Of a stretch of DNA of 5,540 nucleotides, positions 1-4,889 are shown one piece after another. The translations under genes and the position numbers were made by a program. The stretch spans positions 1 through 5,540 of the forward strand of contig JACVCQ010000196.1 in assembly GCA_016741945.1 (NCBI GenBank), written 5' to 3'. Position 1 is the first letter of the stretch. Each line of letters begins with the position of its first letter. The DNA comes from Chitinophagaceae bacterium (GTDB lineage Bacteria > Bacteroidota > Bacteroidia > Chitinophagales > Chitinophagaceae). Under the pieces are notes generated by a model. That model saw only the letters and a list, made by a program, of their open reading frames with translations. It was not told where the DNA came from and made no database searches.

Positions 1-588
1 GTTCATTACAATCCACTGCAGCTTCGCCCTGCTATGAAAGAGTATACCATTTTCATTGATGGTATCTCCAAAGTATTTGCTGCTACAGGTGTGCGTGTAG
101 GATGGGCATTGGGCCCCGTTACAGTAATCGCCAAAATGAAAGCGATTTTGAGTCATGTGGGTGCTTGGGCACCCATGGCTGAACAAAAAGCAGTGGCTCA
201 ATATTTATTGCAGAAAGAAAATATTCAACGCTATCTGCAACATTTCAAATCAGAAGTGGAATTGCGTCTGAGAAATATTCATGATGGTTTTATTGCCCTC
301 AAACAAAAAGGGTATCCGGTTGATGCTGTGGCTCCACAAGCAGCTATTTATCTCACCATCAAAATAGACTTAGTAGGTAAAACTACGGCCGACGGTAAAA
401 AACTTGAAACACAATCTGATGTAACATCTTACATACTGGCAGAAGCGAAACTTGCTGTTGTTCCTTTCTCTGCCTTCGGTGCCGGTGCCAACAGCCCATG
501 GTATCGCTTAAGCGTAGGTACTTGTAAGAAAGAAGAGATTGGAGAGATGTTGGAAAAGTTGGAAAGTGCTTTAAGTAAATTGCTATGA
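1..588 (+). CDS. PLP-dependent class I/II aminotransferase, C-terminal part (5' end outside window)
   Basis: Transfers an amino group between an amino acid and a 2-oxo acid using pyridoxal phosphate; cytoplasmic. The reading frame is open from base 1, so the N-terminal half lies outside the window; 195 residues are visible, about half of a usual ~400-residue enzyme. The first ATG, at 34, is internal. The signature S-K-x-F-A-x-T-G-x-R-x-G-W starts at codon 23; the lysine at bases 70-72 should be the Schiff-base lysine and the arginine of GVRVGW the phosphate-contacting one. Near the C-terminus, SPWYRLSVGT carries the arginine that in this fold type I family binds the substrate carboxylate. The segment after PQAAIYLTIKIDLVG is typical of a Bacteroidota subgroup annotated only as 'pyridoxal phosphate-dependent aminotransferase', so substrate specificity (aspartate or other) cannot be assigned. 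It converges on the 82-residue gene, with an inverted repeat between them. Confidence 0.93.
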   Translation, partial: VHYNPLQLRPAMKEYTIFIDGISKVFAATGVRVGWALGPVTVIAKMKAILSHVGAWAPMAEQKAVAQYLLQKENIQRYLQHFKSEVELRLRNIHDGFIALKQKGYPVDAVAPQAAIYLTIKIDLVGKTTADGKKLETQSDVTSYILAEAKLAVVPFSAFGAGANSPWYRLSVGTCKKEEIGEMLEKLESALSKLL

Positions 589-716
589 GCCGCAGGCCAC
601 AAGCTTCATGCTGCAAGTGTTTTTCAAATCAAGCAATGGCATACCAAGATATAAAAGTAAAAGTCTAATATTATCAGATATCAAACGTGAAGTATGAGGC
701 TTGTAACTTGTAGCTT
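589..716. repeat. Imperfect long inverted repeat between convergent genes, possible bidirectional terminator or dispersed intergenic element
   Basis: The left arm, about 589-616, has the core ACAAGCTTCATGCTGCA. It is partly complementary to the right arm, about 688-714. Aligning the left arm with the reverse complement of the right gives 19 of 28 identities, with a perfect ACAAGC core at 599-604 against 699-704. Several mismatches would be G-U wobbles in RNA. The loop of about 70 bases is AT-rich and contains no plausible gene. The right arm reaches the stop codon (715-717) of the minus-strand 82-residue gene, and the left arm begins right after the aminotransferase stop. Position suggests a shared transcription end; the long loop and imperfect pairing make this weaker than the element at 3173-3234. 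Confidence 0.4.
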
Positions 717-963
717 AATTCAGATTGTTCACAAACACAAAAGCCTTCAATCTTCTTTCATGCAGAATACTTTGCATCAGATGTGGTTTGCGGATAATTT
801 TGCGGCGGTTGATGTCTAATATCTCGTGAGCGGAACAGAAATTATTCCAATTTTCAGCATGGTATAAAAGTGTATTCAACAAGCTCACCTGACGATCAAG
901 TTCAGACTGTGTCATGTAATCATGCTTACAAAGCAGCCAGAGATCACGATTCATGTCTTTCAT
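715..963 (-). CDS. Hypothetical protein of 82 residues, second gene of a lipoprotein operon
   Basis: I do not recognise this family. The protein is small, hydrophilic and predicted cytoplasmic: no signal peptide, no membrane segment, two acidic/polar stretches, then a basic part (INRRKIIRKPH, about residues 51-61) and a probable C-terminal helix. The centre (LLNTLLYHAENWNNF) looks helical. An in-frame TGA sits just before GGT-ATG, so the start cannot lie upstream of 963. The sequence GAGG is only 2 bases before this ATG, while a second ATG (M4, base 954) has the same GAGG 11 bases upstream and could be the real start. It begins 11 bases after the stop of the mini-lipoprotein gene on the same strand, which argues for one transcript and for it being a real gene. 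The opposite-strand frame at 870-1064 is less credible. A decayed gene fragment is the alternative. Confidence 0.6.
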   Translation of the reverse strand: MKDMNRDLWLLCKHDYMTQSELDRQVSLLNTLLYHAENWNNFCSAHEILDINRRKIIRKPHLMQSILHERRLKAFVFVNNLN

Positions 964-974
964 ACCTCAACAGT

Positions 975-1100
975 TTAACGAACATTGTTGGGACAGTTAC
1001 AGCCCCCTCTGCCATTCCTTCCTTTTTGGAATATACCACAGGAACTGGCCATGGTAATAAGTAACAGCAGAACGAATATTTGGTTTATTTTGAGTTTCAT
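975..1100 (-). CDS. Very small predicted lipoprotein (41 residues) with a C-terminal C-x-C-P motif
   Basis: Reading the minus strand from ATG at 1100 gives an intact 41-codon gene ending in TAA at 975. It has a classical export signal: basic start (MKLK), hydrophobic core (IFVLLLLITM, residues 8-17) and a lipobox-like A-S-S-C with Cys21 as the predicted lipidated residue. The mature peptide is only 21 residues (C-G-I-F-Q-K then a Gly/Arg-rich run) and ends with the cysteine pair C34-N-C36-P. Such mini-lipoproteins occur in Bacteroidota, usually without known function; anchoring in the inner or outer membrane is inferred. A promoter-like TACTTTAG lies 5 bases before the ATG, and the 82-residue gene follows after 11 bases. 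Signal peptide, lipobox and promoter position together make chance unlikely. The lipobox -3 residue is Ala, not the usual Leu, within the loose tolerance of this phylum. Confidence 0.72.
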   Translation of the reverse strand: MKLKINQIFVLLLLITMASSCGIFQKGRNGRGGCNCPNNVR

Positions 1101-1105
1101 ATGAT

Positions 1106-1113
1106 CTAAAGTA
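1106..1113 (-). promoter_or_regulatory. Candidate -7 promoter element for the mini-lipoprotein operon
   Basis: On the minus strand the bases read TACTTTAG, matching the Bacteroidota consensus TAnnTTTG except for one base. The last base is 5 bases from the lipoprotein ATG, the same distance as in the two perfect boxes at 2264 and 3746. A TTTA about 21 bases further upstream could act as a degenerate -33 element. Transcription would start at or a couple of bases before the start codon. Confidence 0.4.
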
Positions 1114-1166
1114 CAGCTTTCGATCATTCCATCATAAACCCATCATCACTGCCTACCAATTTTAAC

Positions 1167-2246
1167 ATACAAAATGTACTCATCGCACCACTGGATTGGG
1201 GTCTTGGTCATGCCACCCGTTGTATTCCTCTGATCCGTGCTTTGAGCAATGCCGGATACAAGGTTTTGATAGCTACCGATGGACCCCAGCAAACCCTTTT
1301 ACAACAAGAGTTTCCACATCATCGTTTTCTCAAACTCCCCGGCTATCAGGTACGTTACAGCCGAACAAAAGGTTGGCTGCCCTTCAAAATAATGCAACAA
1401 TTGCCTGCACTGCTACGTATTGTTCAATGGGAACACCGCTGGTTAGAAGATGCCATTGAACAATATGGTATTGACCTGGTGATTTCCGATAACCGATATG
1501 GACTCTGGAGCAAAAACTGTCCATCCGTATTAATCACTCATCAGTTAACCATCAAAGCCCCATTCTGGCTAGAGCGTATCATTCAACGGTTTCATTATCG
1601 GTATATTCAGCGATTTACCACTTGCTGGATTCCCGATCAGCAAGAAGCCGGTGGATTGGCAGGCATATTATCACATCCAAAGATTCAACCTTCTATTCCG
1701 GTTAGCTATATGGGATTACTCTCGCGCTTTGAGCAGGGCAATCGTACTGATGAACAAGTCATCACCATCCTACTATCAGGTCCCGAGCCACAAAGAACCT
1801 TGTTGGAAGAAAAAATATTGTTCCAGTTACAAACACGCACACAACCAGTGGTATTGGTGCGTGGCTTACCGGCTGCCAATACTACCATCAAAGCACCCGC
1901 ACATGTAAAAGTGTTGAACCATCTTTCTACCGACGATTTACAAAAACAATTATTAAAAAGTAAATTGGTGATTGCCAGAAGCGGCTATAGTAGCTTGATG
2001 GATTTTTCACGCTTACAATGCAAAGCCCTTTTAATACCTACCCCCGGACAAACAGAACAAGAATACTTAGCGAAACGCTGTTCGGAAAAAAGCTATGCTA
2101 TGTATGCTGAACAGTCGAAGCTGGATCTGGATTCACTATTGTCGAAAGCAGATACACATAATATGGTCTTTCCTGCTTTTCATTTTTTTGAAGCAGAAGA
2201 TTTATCAAGGCTATTGGCAGCATTACCTGTAAAAGCTTCTTCTTAA
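1167..2246 (+). CDS. MurG-like (GT28-type) glycosyltransferase, start codon unclear
   Basis: Predicted cytoplasmic or membrane-associated GT-B glycosyltransferase related to MurG and Glyco_tran_28_C proteins; acceptor and sugar are unknown. The N-terminal domain opens with LIAPLDWGLGHATR (bases 1179-1220), the Gly-rich loop equivalent to the GxGH motif of MurG, then RCIPLIRAL. The C-terminal donor-binding domain has LLSGPEPQR (from about 1770), then ARSGYSSLMD (from 1974) and PTPGQTEQEYLA (from 2037), closely resembling the MurG nucleotide-sugar site. The frame is open from 1110, but no ATG, GTG or TTG precedes the motif. The first usual start, TTG at 1242, would delete it and is rejected. 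I place the start provisionally at ATA 1167, giving 359 residues; ATC 1131, CTG 1149, or ATG 1174 with a one-base indel are alternatives. The upstream neighbour is divergent; the transporter gene follows after 30 bases. Confidence 0.85.
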   Translation: MQNVLIAPLDWGLGHATRCIPLIRALSNAGYKVLIATDGPQQTLLQQEFPHHRFLKLPGYQVRYSRTKGWLPFKIMQQLPALLRIVQWEHRWLEDAIEQYGIDLVISDNRYGLWSKNCPSVLITHQLTIKAPFWLERIIQRFHYRYIQRFTTCWIPDQQEAGGLAGILSHPKIQPSIPVSYMGLLSRFEQGNRTDEQVITILLSGPEPQRTLLEEKILFQLQTRTQPVVLVRGLPAANTTIKAPAHVKVLNHLSTDDLQKQLLKSKLVIARSGYSSLMDFSRLQCKALLIPTPGQTEQEYLAKRCSEKSYAMYAEQSKLDLDSLLSKADTHNMVFPAFHFFEAEDLSRLLAALPVKASS

Positions 2247-2259
2247 ATCGGTTACAGGT
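2225..2259. repeat. Short perfect inverted repeat ACCTGTAA / TTACAGGT
   Basis: Arms at 2225-2232 and 2252-2259 are exact 8-base reverse complements separated by 19 bases. The left arm is in the last codons of the glycosyltransferase, and the right arm ends 4 bases before the TATTTTTG promoter box of the transporter gene. It could be an operator or a weak RNA stem; there is no T-run directly behind it. An 8-base match can also be chance. Confidence 0.25.
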
Positions 2260-2263
2260 CTTG

Positions 2264-2271
2264 TATTTTTG
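2264..2271 (+). promoter_or_regulatory. Candidate -7 promoter element of the EamA transporter gene
   Basis: TATTTTTG is a perfect match to the Bacteroidota TAnnTTTG element and ends 5 bases before the ATG at 2277. I see no convincing -33 TTTG at 19-21 bases upstream. If used, it gives the transporter its own promoter independent of the glycosyltransferase, with an mRNA leader of only about 0-3 bases. Confidence 0.5.
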
Positions 2272-2276
2272 TAAAA

Positions 2277-3167
2277 ATGAACAGAACTACCAAAGCACAT
2301 CTCGCTGTATTAGCAGCCAACTTCATTTTCGGGGCAGGTTATGCAGTAGTGAAGACCATTACACCTGAGTTTATAGCTCCATTTGCTTTGAATGTGGTAC
2401 GCGTATTATCTAGCCTCTTATTATTCTGGTTTCTCTTTCTGATGAAGCCCGGTAATGCGGGTTTTGAAAGAAAACATCTTCCCAGATTTTTATTATGCGC
2501 ATTAACAGGTGTAGCCATCAATCAGTTATTTTTTATCAAAGGCTTATCATTAACAACAGCCATCCATAGTTCCTTGCTTTCACTCGGTACACCTATTTTC
2601 ATTACCATCATTGCAGCCTGGCTACTAAAGGAAAAACTCACCCTAAATAAAATTGCCGGACTTGCACTTGGTATTAGTGGCGCTACGATGTTAATACTCA
2701 TGAAAGACAATACTACCAACGGAAAAGAGATGTTGCTGGGTGATATCCTGATCATCATCAATGCCATTTCATATGCTTCCTATTTAGTATTGGTGCGTCC
2801 ACTGATGGAGCATTACAAACCGATACATGTTTTACGCTGGATTTTTACATTTGGTACTCTGATGATTCTCCCTTTCGGACTCGAACAATTCATCGATACC
2901 CACTGGTCTGCTTTTGGTACTACACAATGGATAGCTTTAACCTTTGTAGCTTTATTTGTAACTTTCTTTGCGTATCTCTTCAATGTATATGGTCTCTCCG
3001 TAATCGGCTCTTCTGCCACAGGTTCTTATATCTATACCCAACCCGTATTCGCTGCCATCATTGCCATGGTATTTATGGGTGAACATTTTACGATCATGAA
3101 AGCCCTGGCTGCGATTTGTATTTTTAGTGGAGTCTACTTGGTGAATCTTCGTAAGAGGAATCTGTGA
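2277..3167 (+). CDS. EamA/DMT-family ten-helix inner-membrane transporter
   Basis: Predicted drug/metabolite-superfamily permease in the inner membrane; substrate unknown, as for most EamA proteins (amino acids, nucleotides or metabolites are common in the family). At 296 residues it has the standard length. Ten hydrophobic segments fall at about 8-25, 35-56, 69-89, 95-116, 126-142, 154-173, 186-203, 217-236, 244-267 and 274-290, forming two EamA repeats. The repeats show matching half motifs: GTPIFITIIAAWLLKEKL at 104-121 and TQPVFAAIIAMVFMGEHF at 254-271, each with the typical proline and the glutamate after the helix. The C-terminus ends in a basic LRKRNL, consistent with a cytoplasmic tail. 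The ATG at 2277 gives the full first helix and has a promoter box 5 bases upstream. It follows the glycosyltransferase by 30 bases, but a functional link is not evident. Confidence 0.92.
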   Translation: MNRTTKAHLAVLAANFIFGAGYAVVKTITPEFIAPFALNVVRVLSSLLLFWFLFLMKPGNAGFERKHLPRFLLCALTGVAINQLFFIKGLSLTTAIHSSLLSLGTPIFITIIAAWLLKEKLTLNKIAGLALGISGATMLILMKDNTTNGKEMLLGDILIIINAISYASYLVLVRPLMEHYKPIHVLRWIFTFGTLMILPFGLEQFIDTHWSAFGTTQWIALTFVALFVTFFAYLFNVYGLSVIGSSATGSYIYTQPVFAAIIAMVFMGEHFTIMKALAAICIFSGVYLVNLRKRNL

Positions 3168-3172
3168 ATTTT

Positions 3173-3234
3173 TGATCTGCGATTTCTTGATTTGGGGAAT
3201 AAGTAAAAATCAAGAAATCAAAGATCACAGATCA
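3173..3234. terminator. Inverted repeat between convergent genes, likely bidirectional terminator
   Basis: A perfect 13-base stem, GATTTCTTGATTT (3181-3193) with its complement at 3207-3219, encloses a 13-base loop. An outer 7-base stem, TGATCTG (3173-3179) with CAGATCA (3228-3234), is separated from it by an asymmetric internal loop (1 base left, 8 right). TTTTT follows at 3235-3239, and TTTTT also lies at 3168-3172 on the other side. It starts 5 bases after the transporter stop, and its right arm covers the stop codon of the phosphatase gene (3225-3227). The GATTT/GATC-rich composition resembles dispersed intergenic elements seen in related genomes (from memory, not checked). Confidence 0.65.
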
Positions 3235-3719
3235 TTTTTGGGGTAATCAAAAAACCAGAATGACTTTTCCGCATCTTTAAATAAATGCCATGCTTGGATA
3301 TTTGTTTTGATAGCGAAAATACCACAAGTGGGCATGTTATCAATACGAGTATTTGTAAGACTATTGACAAAATCAGTGATGCCGGGATTATGTGAAAAGA
3401 TTGCAATCGTATTATATGCATCTGATAACTTAGCAATTACTTGATAGAACCTTGCTTCGGGTGCATGATACAATTCAGGAAACAAAAGAATATCTTTTTT
3501 GCTTTTACCATAGGCTTCTGCAAAATACATAGCGGTGGTAAGTGCACGGTTAGCCGTACTGGATACAAAACATTGCACGCCCACATTTCGCTTCATCATT
3601 CTTTCAGCCATTACGGGTGCATCGCGATGTCCACGATCATTCAATGGGCGCTCAAAGTCATCTTGAAATGCATTGGCCCAACTGCTTTTGGCATGTCGTA
3701 TCACAAGAAGTTCTTTCAT
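3225..3719 (-). CDS. SixA-type histidine phosphatase
   Basis: Member of the histidine phosphatase (phosphoglycerate mutase-like) superfamily, short SixA-like branch. E. coli SixA dephosphorylates phosphohistidine on phosphotransfer proteins; the substrate here is unknown. The 164 residues match the family length. Visible catalytic features: RHAKSSW (8-14) with the nucleophile His9 and Arg8, DFERPLNDRG (21-30) typical of SixA, Arg58 in SSTANRALTTA, the general acid/base candidate Glu82 in PELYHA, and the second histidine His110 in SHNPGI. All core residues are present, so the enzyme should be active. It is cytoplasmic, with no signal peptide or membrane segment. The ATG at 3719 places the RHA motif right after the first beta strand, as expected. 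It is divergent from selU with 39 bases between; the stop codon lies inside the inverted repeat shared with the transporter gene. Confidence 0.9.
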   Translation of the reverse strand: MKELLVIRHAKSSWANAFQDDFERPLNDRGHRDAPVMAERMMKRNVGVQCFVSSTANRALTTAMYFAEAYGKSKKDILLFPELYHAPEARFYQVIAKLSDAYNTIAIFSHNPGITDFVNSLTNTRIDNMPTCGIFAIKTNIQAWHLFKDAEKSFWFFDYPKNDL

Positions 3720-3723
3720 GCTG

Positions 3724-3731
3724 AAAAGTTA
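3724..3731 (-). promoter_or_regulatory. Candidate -7 promoter element of the SixA-like gene
   Basis: The minus strand reads TAACTTTT, one base off TAnnTTTG, ending 4 bases before the ATG at 3719. It lies in the 39-base space shared with selU, so the two divergent promoters would be almost back to back. No clear -33 element is visible. Confidence 0.3.
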
Positions 3732-3745
3732 CAATAAAGTCCACT

Positions 3746-3753
3746 TACATTTG
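3746..3753 (+). promoter_or_regulatory. Candidate -7 promoter element of selU
   Basis: TACATTTG is a perfect match to TAnnTTTG and ends 5 bases before the ATG at 3759, exactly as in front of the EamA gene. No Shine-Dalgarno sequence fits between box and ATG, so a leaderless or near-leaderless mRNA is predicted. I see no convincing -33 TTTG. Confidence 0.5.
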
Positions 3754-3758
3754 TATCC

Positions 3759-4889
3759 ATGCCCATAACCAGACTGCTTATAGAAGATTTCATCGCATTG
3801 GCAAAGCAATATCCTGTCTTCGACGTTAGAAGTGAAGGCGAGTATCAACATGCCCGTTTCCCACATGCGCACAGTCTTCCTTTGTTTAATAATGAAGAAC
3901 GAAAAGTGGTGGGTACCGCCTACAAACAAGAAAGTAAACAAAAAGCCATCAAACTGGGATTGGAGTATTTCGGGCCGAAGATGGTAAAGATGGTTGAAGA
4001 AGTGGAGAATGTGGTTGTCGGTGGACAGTTAACAATTGACAGGAAGAAGAATGGGAAGAAAGAGAATAAAACAGCAGATATTTCCGATAAAACGGTGCTG
4101 GTATATTGTTGGCGAGGGGGTATGCGTAGTGCAGGAGTGGCTTGGTTATTGGATTTGTATGGGTTCAAAGTATATACCTTGGTAGGTGGTTATAAATCGT
4201 ATCGCAATTGGGTATTAAAACAATTTGTAAAAGAATACCCATTTAAGATCATTGGTGGTTATACAGGCAGTGGTAAAACTGAAGTACTACATGCGCTTGC
4301 ACAACAAGGAGAAACAGTGATTGATTTGGAAGGACTAGCTTGTCATCGAGGTTCTGCTTTTGGTAATCTTGGACAACCACAGCAACCCAAACAGGAAATG
4401 TTTGAAAACTTGTTAGCTAACGCTTTAGCTCTTGCAGCTGAAAAAAACAATACCATTTGGTTGGAAGATGAAAGTCAGCGTATTGGTGAAGTCAATATAC
4501 CTACCCCTGTTTTTACATTTATGCGTACTCGTCGTGTGTACTTCTTGGATATTCCTTTTGAAGAGCGATTGAATTACATCGTATCCGGTTATGGCAAGTT
4601 TAAAAAAGAGGATCTAATCAATGCTACGGTTCGTATACAAAAAAGATTGGGTGGACTCGAAGCAAAAATAGCGGTGAATTATTTTATTGAGAATGATATC
4701 CATGCTGCTTTTAGTGTATTACTTCAGTATTATGACCGCTTTTACACCAAGAGTATGAGCAATATGCGCGCACATCCCGAGTTGGTATTTAAGAAAATAC
4801 AGTTGGAAACAGTGGACAAGGTTGTCAATGCCAAAAAAGTATTGGCCATCTATCAAGAGGAAGCAACCGTTAATACAACCAATCCCTGA
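3759..4889 (+). CDS. selU: tRNA 2-selenouridine synthase SelU/MnmH (rhodanese plus P-loop domain)
   Basis: Replaces sulfur by selenium at the wobble 2-thiouridine (U34) of tRNAs for Lys, Glu and Gln, using selenophosphate via a geranylated intermediate in the E. coli enzyme; cytoplasmic. The N-terminal rhodanese domain shows FDVRSEGEY (21-29), LPLFNNEERKVVGTAYKQ (40-57) and the active-site loop YCWRGGMRS (116-124), with Cys117 as catalytic cysteine. The C-terminal P-loop domain has Walker A GYTGSGKT (167-174), then DLEGLACHRGSAFG (189-202) and WLEDESQRIG (234-243), all hallmarks of SelU. The 376 residues compare with about 364 in E. coli. A Lys/Asn/Gly-rich stretch at roughly 84-110 before the active-site strand looks like a lineage insertion. 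No selenophosphate synthase gene (selD) is adjacent. The last 20 bases overlap the convergent transporter gene. The start is supported by the promoter box and the immediate rhodanese strand. Confidence 0.95.
   Translation: MPITRLLIEDFIALAKQYPVFDVRSEGEYQHARFPHAHSLPLFNNEERKVVGTAYKQESKQKAIKLGLEYFGPKMVKMVEEVENVVVGGQLTIDRKKNGKKENKTADISDKTVLVYCWRGGMRSAGVAWLLDLYGFKVYTLVGGYKSYRNWVLKQFVKEYPFKIIGGYTGSGKTEVLHALAQQGETVIDLEGLACHRGSAFGNLGQPQQPKQEMFENLLANALALAAEKNNTIWLEDESQRIGEVNIPTPVFTFMRTRRVYFLDIPFEERLNYIVSGYGKFKKEDLINATVRIQKRLGGLEAKIAVNYFIENDIHAAFSVLLQYYDRFYTKSMSNMRAHPELVFKKIQLETVDKVVNAKKVLAIYQEEATVNTTNP

Noticed and set aside
870..1064. 64-residue plus-strand frame opposite the small operon
   Set aside because: Antisense to two better supported minus-strand genes; composition (Ser/Thr/Cys-rich) looks like a shadow of them.
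1196..1459. 87-residue plus-strand frame
   Set aside because: Lies in another frame over the N-terminal domain of the glycosyltransferase, lacks an ATG start and shows no recognisable features.
1242..2246. TTG at 1242 as the start of the glycosyltransferase
   Set aside because: It would remove the first beta strand and the conserved Gly-rich GLGHATR motif encoded in the same open frame just upstream.
3441..3737. 98-residue plus-strand frame
   Set aside because: Antisense shadow of the SixA-like gene, whose catalytic motifs are all intact on the other strand.
3920..4168. 82-residue minus-strand frame
   Set aside because: Antisense to the rhodanese domain of selU; the Phe/Ser-rich run is the complement of the Lys-rich insertion.
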